Source: Clostridium sp. BJN0013 (GTDB lineage: Bacteria; Bacillota; Clostridia; Clostridiales; Clostridiaceae). Taken from it: a DNA stretch of 64,000 nt. Under the pieces are notes generated by a model, which was given only the letters and a program-made list of their open reading frames with translations, made no database searches and was not told the DNA's origin. How positions within the stretch are numbered: the first letter of the stretch is position 1; each line of letters starts with the position of its first letter. The position numbers were made by a program, and so were the translations under genes. Below are positions 27,137-36,305 of the stretch, piece after piece. The stretch is from positions 248,001-312,000 of the forward strand of contig NZ_CP162495.1 of NCBI RefSeq assembly GCF_040939125.1, in the 5' to 3' direction.

Positions 27137-27170
27137 ACTTCAGTAGTAATCTGCTGAAGTTTTTGTTTTA
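27137..27170 (+). terminator. sipL terminator
   Basis: ACTTCAG (27137-27143) pairs with CTGAAGT (27154-27160), followed by a T-rich run. Confidence 0.8.
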
Positions 27171-27269
27171 TTAAAGATAAGTTATGGTTGTTTATTTTCA
27201 TGTATACTACGCATAATAATTAAGAATGTGGAAAAAATATAAAATATCCACAAAAGAAGGTGTATAACT

Positions 27270-28070
27270 TTGGAAGAAAAATTGGAAGGAAATTTGATAA
27301 TAATAGGAGGGGCAGAAGATAAAACTGGTGATAAAAAAATATTAAAAGAAGTTTGTAGCAAATTAGAAAAAGATAGAGATATACTTGTAATTGCTACTAT
27401 TGCCTCTGAAGTACCTGAGGAGTTAGGAAATGAATACTACAAAATATTTACGAAACTGGGTATAAAAAATGTAAAAATATTAAATATAGTAGATAGAAAA
27501 GGTGCTTTTGATATAAATAGTATAAAGACAATAGAAAATGCTTCATTAATATTTTTTACGGGAGGAGACCAGCTTAGAATAACAAGTCTTATAGGGGGAA
27601 CACCTTTATATTCAAAAATTCAAGAATTATACGAAAATGGATGTACTTTTGTTGGAACTTCTGCAGGGGCCTCTATTATGAGTGATACTATGATAATAAC
27701 AGGTCCTAATGATGAATCACCAAAAAAATGCACTTTGAAGATGGCGCCTGGATTGGGATTTATAAAAGGCGTAATTATTGATCAGCATTTTGCACAAAGA
27801 GGAAGAATAGGAAGGCTTTTAGTGGGAATAGCGGAAAATCCACAAAGCTTGGGTATTGGAATAGATGAGGATACAGCTATTATAGTTAAAGATAATGGGA
27901 AATTTCAGGTAATGGGTTCTGGAGCTGTATACATAATAGATGGTTCTGATATAACTTATAGTAATGTATCAGAACAATATCCGGATGAGATATTATCTAT
28001 ATTTAACGTAAAAGTACATGTACTTAAACAGGGAAATAGTTTTAATTTTACAACTAAATTACCTTTATAA
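27270..28070 (+). CDS. cphB: Cyanophycinase
   Basis: The 266-residue protein is a peptidase S51 cyanophycinase that cuts the Asp-Arg storage polymer cyanophycin to beta-Asp-Arg dipeptides. It shows NLIIIGGAEDKTG, IFFTGGDQLRITSLIGGT, the nucleophile elbow VGTSAGASIMSD (Ser 131) and VIIDQHFAQRGRIGRLL with the conserved Asp-Gln-His. The start is TTG at 27270 behind AAGGTG. cphA follows in the same direction after a 295-base leader with a structured RNA, so polymer breakdown and synthesis are paired. Confidence 0.92.
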   Translation: MEEKLEGNLIIIGGAEDKTGDKKILKEVCSKLEKDRDILVIATIASEVPEELGNEYYKIFTKLGIKNVKILNIVDRKGAFDINSIKTIENASLIFFTGGDQLRITSLIGGTPLYSKIQELYENGCTFVGTSAGASIMSDTMIITGPNDESPKKCTLKMAPGLGFIKGVIIDQHFAQRGRIGRLLVGIAENPQSLGIGIDEDTAIIVKDNGKFQVMGSGAVYIIDGSDITYSNVSEQYPDEILSIFNVKVHVLKQGNSFNFTTKLPL

Positions 28071-28150
28071 TAGTTTTATGAATTATTATAAGTTACATTA
28101 TTGATAAAGTTTAAATTATATAGATATTAATAAAAGGTCAAATAGATATA

Positions 28151-28157
28151 AGGGAGG
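28151..28157 (+). promoter_or_regulatory. Displaced Shine-Dalgarno sequence of cphA
   Basis: AGGGAGG is a strong ribosome-binding site with no start codon at a usable distance. The cphA ATG at 28366 is 208 bases away and has no SD of its own; the group I intron-like RNA lies between. It may be brought nearer by splicing. Confidence 0.5.
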
Positions 28158-28159
28158 AG

Positions 28160-28345
28160 TCTGAAAAAACCGTTAAATCAGTAAGTAGCATATAAATAGA
28201 TGCTGATATACCGTGAATTAAACGGGATTTTAAGCCCTTGGAGTATCAGACCAAACGAGGTAGCAGCATGTGTGCGAAATCGGATACTATGAATGGGGAA
28301 GTAAACAGGGTTTTTATGAAAATTTAAAAATTAGATTGTTTACGT
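28160..28345 (+). ncRNA. Small group I intron-like RNA in the cphA leader
   Basis: The pairing order fits a group I intron core. P2: 28187-28191 with 28200-28204 (AGCAT/ATGCT). P3: TACC-GT at 28209-28214 with AC-GA-GGTA at 28255-28262. P4/P5: GGG 28224-28226 with CCC 28235-28237 around ATTTTAAG. P7: AGTATC 28242-28247 with GATACT 28283-28288. P8: GCA/TGC at 28266-28275. P9-like: GTAAAC 28301-28306 with GTTTAC 28338-28343. CCGTT at 28170-28174 can pair with AACGG at 28346-28350 as P10, placing the 3' splice site after G28344. The 5' splice site is unclear. It has no endonuclease gene. Confidence 0.6.
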
Positions 28346-28365
28346 AACGGGCAATATACACAAAA

Positions 28366-30990
28366 ATGAGAATAGATGATTTTATAGTTTTTGAGGGAAG
28401 AAATATATTTGCTCATAAAAAGTGCATAAAAATGTCTGTAGATTTGGAAGGATATAGTGAAACTCCAACTAATAAAATACCAGAATTTAATGAAAAATTA
28501 TTAAAGGTCATACCGCAATTAGAGGAACATAGGTGTGGTATAAATGAAAGTCATGGCTTTAAAAAGAGATTAATGGAAGGAACCTATCTAGCCCATGTTT
28601 GTGAGCATATTATAATTGCTATTGAAAATAATTTAGGTATTGATGTGTCTTATGGAAAATCAAGAGAAATAAAAGGAAATAAGTATTATATAATATATGA
28701 ATACCTATATAAAAATACAGGGGTGGAAACTGGCAAAATAGCTGTGAATTTAATAAATTCTTTTATAAAGGAAACAGATTATAATTTTAGTGAGGCTATA
28801 TGTCATTTGGAAGAAATATTAAAATATGAAAAGATAGGATCTAGTACATTATGCATATTATCAGAGGCTAAGAGAAGGGGAATACCTGTAGCTAGGATCG
28901 GAGATGAAAGCATTTTCCAATTGGGGTATGGCAAATACAGTAAGATTATAGAAGCTACTATATCTTGTAATACAAAAGCTGTAGGTGTAGATATATCCTG
29001 TGACAAAATGTTGACTAAAGAAATGCTTAAAAATCAATGTTTGCCTGTAGCTGAAGGGGGAAGAATAAAAAATCCATTAGAATTATTTATAAAAGCTAAA
29101 GAAATAGGATATCCTATAGTGCTGAAGCCTTGTTATGGAAATCAAGGTAGAGGAGTATTTATAAACATACAAAATGAAAAACAAGCCCTGGAAGCTTATA
29201 ATATATTATCTAAAAATTTTAGAGATATAATGATGGAAAAGAACATATATGGTAAAGATTTTAGAGTATGTGTGGTTAATGGCAAAGTGGTAGCTGTATC
29301 TGAAAGAATACCTCCTTACGTTATAGGTGATGGAGTAAAGACCATAGTAGAATTAATAGAAGATATAAACAAGGATACTATGAGGGGAGAAGATCATGAA
29401 AAACCTTTAACTAAAATAAAAATAGATGAGGAATTAAAAACGTATATAAATAAAAATAATTATACTTTAAGTAGTATACTTCCAAAGGATAAAAAACTTA
29501 CACTAAGAGAAAATGGAAATTTATCTACAGGAGGAAAATCAATAGATTGTACAGATTTAATATGTAAGGAAAATATAGATATTTGTGAAAGGGTAGCAAG
29601 TACTATTGGCTTAGATATATGTGGTATAGATATCTGTTGTAATGATATTGGTAAGTCTTTATTTGAAAGTAGTGGGGCCATAATAGAAGTAAATGCAGCA
29701 CCAGGTATTAGAATGCATCATTATCCGGGAAAAGGTAAGAGTAGAAATGTAGCAGGAGCCATACTAGATATGTTATTCCCTAAATCTAAATCTATACCAT
29801 TAGTTTCAGTTACAGGAACTAATGGCAAGACTACTACCACCAGACTTATTGCTCATATTTTAAATAAGGCAGGATATAAAGTGGGTATGACTACCACAGG
29901 AGGAATATATATAGATAATAAATGCATATGTAAAGGAGATACCACAGGATACTTAAGTGCTAAAACTATTTTAGGAAATGAAAAAGTAGAGGCGGCAGTA
30001 CTAGAAACCGCAAGAGGGGGTATAATAAAAAAAGGGCTTGCCTATGATTTGGCGGATGTGGCAGTAATAACTAATATAACAGAAGATCATTTAGGTATGA
30101 ATGGAATAGATAGCCTGGAAGATTTAGCATATGTAAAAGCTTTAGTTGGAGAGGCAGTAAAGAAAAAAGGATATGTGGTATTAAATGCAGATGATTTAAT
30201 AAGTAAAGATATAATTAGTAGAATGAAAAGTTGTATTATAATGTTTTCAAAAGATAAGAATAATTTAATTCTCAGGAACAATATAAATATGGGCGGATAT
30301 GGCGTATATATTGATCAATCTGTTATGTATTTAGAGAAAAAAAATAAAATTATACCTATTATATCCGTAGAGGACATAAAGATATCCTTAGATGGAAAAT
30401 TAGTTTACAATATAGAGAATGCTATGGCTGCTTCTGCAGCTGCAATTGGGCTCAATATAGATTATTCGGTTATAAAGGAAGGATTGAAAAGTTTCTATTG
30501 TGATGCTTATTCTAATCCTGGAAGGTTTAATATATATGACTTAAATGGAGTGAAAGTGATTTTAGACTATGGTCATAATGCAGAAGGGTATAAAGCAGTA
30601 ATAAACGCAGTTAAAAATTTTAATTATAGAAGATTAGTTGGAATAATTGGAGTACCAGGTGATAGAAGTGATGAAAGTGTTGAGAAAGTTGGAAAAATTG
30701 CAGGAAAAAGTTTTGATTATATATATATTAAAGAAGATAAAGATAGAAGAGGTAGAAAACCGGGAACCATAGCTTCTATTCTAAAAAAAGGTATAATAAA
30801 GACAGGTTTTAGCATAAAGAAAGTAGAAACTATATTAAACGAAAAAGTGGCTCTGGAAAAGGCAATAAATACTGCTAAAGAAGGAGATTTTATAATAATA
30901 TTTTTTGAAGAAATGGAATCTTTGGTAGAATTATTAGACAATAAATTAGATGAAATAAATAAAAAATTAAATTCCATAGCTATGATATAA
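28366..30990 (+). CDS. cphA: Cyanophycin synthetase
   Basis: The 874-residue protein has the three-part CphA plan: an N-terminal domain (~1-160), an ATP-grasp domain (~215-470, with YPIVLKPCYGNQGRGVF and VEVNAAPGIRMHHYP) and a Mur-ligase domain opening with VTGTNGKTTTTRLI near residue 487, then ETARGGIIKKGLAYD, ITEDHLGMNGI and LDYGHN. It polymerises Asp and Arg without a ribosome, using ATP. The start is ATG at 28366, with no SD in the 20 bases before it, which is odd for this genome; the good AGGGAGG lies beyond the intron-like RNA. Cyanophycin would store N and Arg. Confidence 0.93.
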   Translation: MRIDDFIVFEGRNIFAHKKCIKMSVDLEGYSETPTNKIPEFNEKLLKVIPQLEEHRCGINESHGFKKRLMEGTYLAHVCEHIIIAIENNLGIDVSYGKSREIKGNKYYIIYEYLYKNTGVETGKIAVNLINSFIKETDYNFSEAICHLEEILKYEKIGSSTLCILSEAKRRGIPVARIGDESIFQLGYGKYSKIIEATISCNTKAVGVDISCDKMLTKEMLKNQCLPVAEGGRIKNPLELFIKAKEIGYPIVLKPCYGNQGRGVFINIQNEKQALEAYNILSKNFRDIMMEKNIYGKDFRVCVVNGKVVAVSERIPPYVIGDGVKTIVELIEDINKDTMRGEDHEKPLTKIKIDEELKTYINKNNYTLSSILPKDKKLTLRENGNLSTGGKSIDCTDLICKENIDICERVASTIGLDICGIDICCNDIGKSLFESSGAIIEVNAAPGIRMHHYPGKGKSRNVAGAILDMLFPKSKSIPLVSVTGTNGKTTTTRLIAHILNKAGYKVGMTTTGGIYIDNKCICKGDTTGYLSAKTILGNEKVEAAVLETARGGIIKKGLAYDLADVAVITNITEDHLGMNGIDSLEDLAYVKALVGEAVKKKGYVVLNADDLISKDIISRMKSCIIMFSKDKNNLILRNNINMGGYGVYIDQSVMYLEKKNKIIPIISVEDIKISLDGKLVYNIENAMAASAAAIGLNIDYSVIKEGLKSFYCDAYSNPGRFNIYDLNGVKVILDYGHNAEGYKAVINAVKNFNYRRLVGIIGVPGDRSDESVEKVGKIAGKSFDYIYIKEDKDRRGRKPGTIASILKKGIIKTGFSIKKVETILNEKVALEKAINTAKEGDFIIIFFEEMESLVELLDNKLDEINKKLNSIAMI

Positions 30991-31006
30991 GAGAAAAGCT
31001 ATACCT

Positions 31007-31160
31007 TATTAAGTGATTTTCAGGTTTAGGTGGAGTTTGCTTATGAAGAATGCTTTTTGTCCATCTGAATACTAGAAGAACTTATTCAGGGGCATAGCAG
31101 TATTTATTCCTCACTTTGAAGAAACTGGGGGGCGTTAACTAATTGCCGCCTTCCGATAAA
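31007..31160 (+). repeat. Intergenic repeat, full copy
   Basis: This copy follows cphA by 17 bases. It has the left hairpin (GGTTTAGGTGGAG with CCATCTGAATACTAG region) and right part TTATTCAGG through TTCCGATAAA of the ~150-bp family. Confidence 0.75.
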
Positions 31161-31253
31161 TATAATAATTATAAGAGTATAGCTTTAATTTTAAAATAGT
31201 ATTATACTATTTTAAGAAATATATTGTGGTGAAATAATTTTGGAGGAATAGTA

Positions 31254-32096
31254 ATGTTAATAAAAGCCTATGCCAAGATAAACCTTTCATTAGATGTAAT
31301 AGGAAAAAGAGAAGATGGATATCATCTTTTAAAAATGATAATGCAAACTATAGATTTATATGATCTTTTAAATATAACTCCAGTTGAAAAAGGAATACAG
31401 ATAAAATGCAATAAGTCATATATTCCATGTGATAAAAGAAATTTAGTATATAGGGCAGTAGAATTATTTGCAAGCAAATATGACATAAAAAGTGGAATGA
31501 GCATAGATATAATTAAAAATATACCTGTAGCAGCTGGCCTTGCAGGAGGAAGTTCAGATGCAGCGGCAGTATTAAGGGTTATGAGAGAGATATACACACC
31601 TGAATTACAATATAAAGATTTAATTGAATTAGGAACAAGCATAGGTGCAGATGTGCCTTATTGTATAATAGGAGGGACTGCTTTATGTGAGGGAATAGGA
31701 GAGAAAGTTACATCTATTTCTCCTTTTAAAAATCATGTCTTGGTATTAGTCAAACCGTTTTTTGGCGTAAGTACTACAGAGGTGTATAAAAATTTGGATA
31801 TAAATAGAATAAAGATTCACCCAAACACGGATATATTAATAAATGCCATAAATTCAGGATCGCTACTGAAGGTAAGTAGAAATATGAAAAATGTATTGGA
31901 AAATGTAACCTTGAAAAAGCACCCTTTATTACGAAAAATAAAAAATGAGTTAATTAATTTTGGCGCATTAGGTACTTTGATGAGTGGAAGTGGGCCAAGT
32001 ATCTTTGCTTTTTTTGATGATATGCTGAAAGCGCAAATATGTTATGATAAAATGAAAAGTAAGTATAAAGAAGTGTTTATTACAAGAACTATATAA
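31254..32096 (+). CDS. ispE: 4-diphosphocytidyl-2-C-methyl-D-erythritol kinase
   Basis: The 280-residue GHMP kinase carries out the ATP-dependent step of the MEP pathway to isoprenoid precursors. It shows AYAKINLSLDVIGKREDGYH at the N-terminus, the ATP-binding PVAAGLAGGSSDAAAVLR near residue 91, IGADVPYCIIGG, and TLMSGSGPSIFAFF at the C-terminus. TTGGAGGAA precedes the ATG. A short repeat relic and a terminator follow. Gene order veg-sipL-cph-ispE-ger is a sporulation neighbourhood with ispE as the housekeeping member. Confidence 0.96.
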   Translation: MLIKAYAKINLSLDVIGKREDGYHLLKMIMQTIDLYDLLNITPVEKGIQIKCNKSYIPCDKRNLVYRAVELFASKYDIKSGMSIDIIKNIPVAAGLAGGSSDAAAVLRVMREIYTPELQYKDLIELGTSIGADVPYCIIGGTALCEGIGEKVTSISPFKNHVLVLVKPFFGVSTTEVYKNLDINRIKIHPNTDILINAINSGSLLKVSRNMKNVLENVTLKKHPLLRKIKNELINFGALGTLMSGSGPSIFAFFDDMLKAQICYDKMKSKYKEVFITRTI

Positions 32097-32111
32097 ATAT
32101 TTAATATATAA

Positions 32112-32136
32112 TATCAAGTGATTCTTAGGTTCAGGT
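32112..32136 (+). repeat. Intergenic repeat, left end only
   Basis: TATCAAGTGATTCTTAGGTT and five further bases match the left end of the repeat family, then the match stops. It lies 15 bases after the ispE stop. Confidence 0.65.
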
Positions 32137-32148
32137 AAAATTGATTTA

Positions 32149-32180
32149 CTGTTGGCAGATATATTGTCAGCAGTTTTTTA
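32149..32180 (+). terminator. ispE terminator
   Basis: CTGTTGGCA (32149-32157) pairs with TGTCAGCAG (32165-32173), followed by six T residues. Confidence 0.8.
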
Positions 32181-32254
32181 TGTATAAATAGCCTTTAATA
32201 GGCAAAGAATAATTTAAGATTATTCTACAGTAATGAAGGAAAGAAGGAAAAAGT

Positions 32255-32449
32255 GTGAGGTTGATTCACTTGTTTAATAAATATTTTTTTATACTTATGA
32301 TAGTTCAAGGAATTTTTTTGGTATTTATTGATCCTAAAAAGTTTAAAAGAGATAAATTAAAAAAAACAGCCTTAAAATCTAAAGCAATTGGGATAATTTT
32401 TATAATATTTTCAACTGCACTATATATTTTTTCCATGTATTCTTTTTAA
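32255..32449 (+). CDS. Small membrane protein (CLC_0170-like)
   Basis: The 64-residue protein has two hydrophobic helices (~9-25 and ~43-61) split by a charged loop (DPKKFKRDKLKK). It resembles the small clostridial CLC_0170 family, whose function is unknown. The start is GTG with AAGGA nearby. It is 15 bases before gerKA and so may be part of the germinant receptor operon, like the small D-type subunits known in some ger operons; that link is inference. Confidence 0.6.
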   Translation: MRLIHLFNKYFFILMIVQGIFLVFIDPKKFKRDKLKKTALKSKAIGIIFIIFSTALYIFSMYSF

Positions 32450-32464
32450 AAGGAAGTGACTAGG

Positions 32465-33922
32465 ATGAAAGAAGAAGTAAAGAGTTCCATATATCCCCAA
32501 GTAGATAAAAATATAAACTACTTAAAAGAATTATTTGAAGATAATTCAGATGTAGTTTTCAGAGAATTTTATATAGGGGATGTTAAATGTGCTCTAGTAT
32601 ACATAGATGGAATGGCAGATAAAATACTTTTAAGTGATTTATTAAGAGGGCTAATGACTAGAGCTCGATATGTACAACATGCAGAGGGCATAAAGGATAA
32701 ATTAATAACTATATCTGATGTAAAAGAATTAGAAGATTTTAAAAAAGGGATAGATTTAATGCTATCAGGTGATACTTTGATGGTACTTGAGGGATTGAAA
32801 AGCTTTTATATACTTTCAACAAGGTTATGGCCTGCAAGAGGGGTATCGGAACCTTCAGGAGAAACTGTTTTAAGAGGGTCTAGAGATGGATTCACAGAAA
32901 CTATTAGATTTAATACAGCATTAATAAGGAGAAGAATAAGGGATACAAGACTTAAAATTGTATCTAAACCCTTAGGAGTAAGATCTAAGACTGATTTAGT
33001 AGTAATGTATATAAATGATATAGTTAACACCAAAGCATTAGAAGAACTTATAAAAAGATTAGATAATATAAAGATAGATGCAATTTTAGATAGTGGATAT
33101 ATAGAGCAGCTCATAGAGGATAATAAATGGTCTTTTTTCCCTCAGGTCCAAAGTACTGAAAGGCCTGATGTGGTATCATCTGCATTATATGAGGGAAGAA
33201 TTGCCGTATTAGTAGATAATTCTCCTTTTGCTATTATAGTACCTACTACGATGCCAAATTTATTTCAATCACCGGATGATTATTATCAGAGGTGGATATA
33301 TGGCTCAACTATAAGGGTAATACGATTTATATCTATTATAATTGCACTTATAATGCCTGCTCTTTATGTAGCAGTTACTTCTTTTCATACAGGAATATTA
33401 CCTACTAAATTGGCATATTTTATTGCAGCTTCTAGAGAAGGAGTCCCTTTTCCGGCATTTATTGAAGCTATAATTATGGAAGTGAGTTTGGCATTATTAT
33501 TAGAATCCATAGCTAGATTACCTAAAGCTATAGGTGCTACTACAGGTATAGTAGGAGGCTTAATTATAGGCCAGGCAGCAGTTCAAGCTGGAATAGTAAG
33601 TCCTATAATGATAATTATAGTTTCTATTACTGCTATAACTAGTTTTACTACTCCTAATTACGAAATGACTTCAGCATTTAGGATGATTAGATTCTTACTT
33701 ATAATTCTTGCAGCAATAGCAGGTTTCTATGGAATTATGATTGGACTTATATTTACTTTAATACATTTAGTTAGGCTAAAAAGTTTTGGTATACCCTATT
33801 TATCTCCAATGGTAAATGAAAATACTAATGATTTTAAAGATATGTATTTAAGGTTACCTATTAATTTTCTAAAAAAAAGACCCCAATATATGCACACTCA
33901 AGATAAAGTAAGACAAAGATGA
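32465..33922 (+). CDS. gerKA: Spore germinant receptor subunit A
   Basis: The 485-residue protein is a GerA-family A subunit: a soluble N-terminal region (~1-240, with FREFYIGDVKCALVYIDGM, SEPSGETVLRGSRDGFTE and RRRIRDTRLKI) and a membrane part (~285-455, with ALIMPALYVAVTSFH and REGVPFPAFIEAIIME). A subunits form channel-like oligomers in the inner spore membrane that open on germinant binding. I chose ATG 32465 over GTG 32456, which is one base from AAGGA. The B and C subunits follow in a fused gene 55 bases on. Confidence 0.93.
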   Translation: MKEEVKSSIYPQVDKNINYLKELFEDNSDVVFREFYIGDVKCALVYIDGMADKILLSDLLRGLMTRARYVQHAEGIKDKLITISDVKELEDFKKGIDLMLSGDTLMVLEGLKSFYILSTRLWPARGVSEPSGETVLRGSRDGFTETIRFNTALIRRRIRDTRLKIVSKPLGVRSKTDLVVMYINDIVNTKALEELIKRLDNIKIDAILDSGYIEQLIEDNKWSFFPQVQSTERPDVVSSALYEGRIAVLVDNSPFAIIVPTTMPNLFQSPDDYYQRWIYGSTIRVIRFISIIIALIMPALYVAVTSFHTGILPTKLAYFIAASREGVPFPAFIEAIIMEVSLALLLESIARLPKAIGATTGIVGGLIIGQAAVQAGIVSPIMIIIVSITAITSFTTPNYEMTSAFRMIRFLLIILAAIAGFYGIMIGLIFTLIHLVRLKSFGIPYLSPMVNENTNDFKDMYLRLPINFLKKRPQYMHTQDKVRQR

Positions 33923-33977
33923 AATATTTTTAATTATGTAAATTTTGAACTAAAAGAAGGAGGTGGATATATTAGAT

Positions 33978-36233
33978 ATGCAGCGTGAAAATTCTATAAC
34001 GGAATTTGGGGTATTTAGTACTATTATAGCAACTATTATAGGGGTGGGAATATTCTCTTATCCAAGACAATTGACAAGCGAAGTAGGTACTGATGGATGG
34101 ATTGTCACTATAATAACGGGAATAATAATTTATTTTATATTTTATATTTGCCATAAGAGTATAAAAGCTAATGAATATAATAAATTTAACATTATACTTG
34201 AACAAAACTTTGGTAAAATATTAGGGGGTATTTTAGCTCTTATTTTTGTTATATATAATGTGTTCTCTATATCTTTGGGCATGAGAATATTTGTAGAGGT
34301 TATAAAGATGTATTTGCTTGAAAAAACTCCTACAGAATTTTTGATAATCATAACTATATTTGCAGGAATTTATCTTGTGAGAAATGAAGTAGCTACTTTG
34401 ATAAAATTTAATGAAGTTTGTTTTTGGGTAATGTTTATACCTATAATTTTAGTTTTATTATGTGCTTTGAATAAAACGGACTTTACTAATATTTTGCCTG
34501 TATTTGATAATAGTATTTATAATCATTTAAGTGCATTAAAGAGTTCTATATACAGTTTTGCAGGTATAGAAATAATATATTTAATTGGACCTTTTGTAAA
34601 AAACAAATCAAATATAACTAAAACAGTTTTAAAGAGTATTGTGTTTATAACTTTATTTTATATTATAATTGTTGTTTTTGTTTTAGCTATTTTCTCTAAA
34701 GAACAAACTAAAATATTGTTATGGCCCACTATAACCATGATAAATTCTATAAATATACAGGGAGCTTTTATAGAAAGATGGGAAGGAATAATAATGGCCA
34801 TTTGGATTATATTTTATTTTACTACCTTTTCTAATGTGTATTATTTATCCTCTGATGTGATAAAAGATGTATTTAAATTAGACGATATAAAACTTTCATC
34901 TGCCATAATAGCTCCTGTAGTATATGTAATATCTTTATATCCTCAAAATATAGCAGAAGTATATAATGTGGGAGATAGATTTATACCTATATTATTTTTA
35001 TATAGTTCAGTTATACTTCCTATAATTATACTTTTAGCAGGAAAATTAAAAAAAGGATCAAATAGTGGAAAAGTAGTATCTCTACTTTTAATTTGTGTGC
35101 TTTTAACTGGATGTTGGGATAAAGTTGAAATAGAGAATACTGAATTAGTTTCTGTAGTTGGAATAGATGCAGGAGAGGATATAGGAAAAAGAAAAGAACT
35201 TAAAAATGTTAAACCAACAGATCCTTTAACAGATATAGATTTAAAAAAACTTCATGTAACTTTTGGAACTCCAGATTTAAGTAAATTAGGTCCGGATAAA
35301 GGGGGTATATCTGGAGATAAATATATAGATGTAGATGCATACTCAATACAGGATGCAATAAGTAGTGCTATGCTTAAAAGCAGTAGAGCCGTAAGATTCA
35401 GTCATACAAAATTATTAGTATTAGGACAAAATCTGATGATGTATCCTGATGTGGTAAAAGAAGTTATTGATTATCTTCAGAGAGAACCATCTTTAAACAG
35501 AAATATGTATATAGTTACTTCACAAGGAAGTTCACAAAAGTATATAAAATTTAAAACTTCAGTAGAGAAAAGTGTTGAGAGTTATATATTGGGCTTAATA
35601 GAGAATGATGCTAAAAGTAGTGAAATTATACCTGTTACTTTAAATGATTTTTTAATTCAAATGAGTGAAAATGGAAACAGTATATTGCCTAAGATTGTTA
35701 TAGATGATGATAATAAAAATATAAAGATTGTAGGTACAACTGCAATTAAAGATTTTAAACGAAAAGGAAGTTTAAATGAAGTAGAAACTGCTAATATAGA
35801 ATTGTTAAGAGGCAATTTAAGGGGCGGAAAAAAAATGATATATATAGATAATCATCCTGTAGATATAACAATGGATAATATAAGAAGAAAGATGGGAATG
35901 TATCAAAATAAAGGCAAACTGTCATTTTATATAAATTTAGATATAGAGGGACAGATAAAAAACTACTATACTAACAATAATATTTTATCTACAGATAAAT
36001 TAAGTTATATTGAGAAAAGTTTTAATGAAGCTATATCTAAAGAATGTGAAGAAGTAATAAAATTAACTCAGAGGGATTTAGAGATTGATCCTATAGGATT
36101 TAGAGAATATGTGGAGAAATATCACCCTTATATATGGAAACAGGTAAAAGGTAACTGGGAAGAGATATATAAGAGTATAGTTGTAAATGTAAATGTAGAT
36201 ACAAAAATAAGAAGAATCGGAGTAGTAAAATAA
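33978..36233 (+). CDS. Fused germinant receptor subunits B and C
   Basis: This ~751-residue protein joins two receptor subunits that are normally separate. Residues ~1-365 are a GerAB permease of the APC superfamily (TIIATIIGVGIFSYPRQL, about ten membrane helices). Directly after come a short basic link and the lipoprotein signal SLLLICVLLTGCWDKVEIEN, with the lipobox Cys near 379, then the whole GerAC domain (SAMLKSSRAVRFSHTKLLVL onward). There is no stop and no in-frame ATG, GTG or TTG suitably placed at the junction, so separate translation of C is unlikely. AAGGAGG is 13 bases before the ATG; an overlapping GTG at 33963 is less likely. Confidence 0.88.
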   Translation: MQRENSITEFGVFSTIIATIIGVGIFSYPRQLTSEVGTDGWIVTIITGIIIYFIFYICHKSIKANEYNKFNIILEQNFGKILGGILALIFVIYNVFSISLGMRIFVEVIKMYLLEKTPTEFLIIITIFAGIYLVRNEVATLIKFNEVCFWVMFIPIILVLLCALNKTDFTNILPVFDNSIYNHLSALKSSIYSFAGIEIIYLIGPFVKNKSNITKTVLKSIVFITLFYIIIVVFVLAIFSKEQTKILLWPTITMINSINIQGAFIERWEGIIMAIWIIFYFTTFSNVYYLSSDVIKDVFKLDDIKLSSAIIAPVVYVISLYPQNIAEVYNVGDRFIPILFLYSSVILPIIILLAGKLKKGSNSGKVVSLLLICVLLTGCWDKVEIENTELVSVVGIDAGEDIGKRKELKNVKPTDPLTDIDLKKLHVTFGTPDLSKLGPDKGGISGDKYIDVDAYSIQDAISSAMLKSSRAVRFSHTKLLVLGQNLMMYPDVVKEVIDYLQREPSLNRNMYIVTSQGSSQKYIKFKTSVEKSVESYILGLIENDAKSSEIIPVTLNDFLIQMSENGNSILPKIVIDDDNKNIKIVGTTAIKDFKRKGSLNEVETANIELLRGNLRGGKKMIYIDNHPVDITMDNIRRKMGMYQNKGKLSFYINLDIEGQIKNYYTNNNILSTDKLSYIEKSFNEAISKECEEVIKLTQRDLEIDPIGFREYVEKYHPYIWKQVKGNWEEIYKSIVVNVNVDTKIRRIGVVK

Positions 36234-36305
36234 TATAAGATGAATATAAAAAAAATATATGGTAATAATTACTAATACAAAGATTAGAAAATGGGGGTAT
36301 AATCT

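Noticed and set aside
28140-28365. A known metabolite riboswitch (lysine, c-di-GMP-II, THF, guanidine, T-box) before cphA
   Set aside because: I compared the remembered consensus motifs of these classes and none fits. The pairing order suits a group I intron core better.
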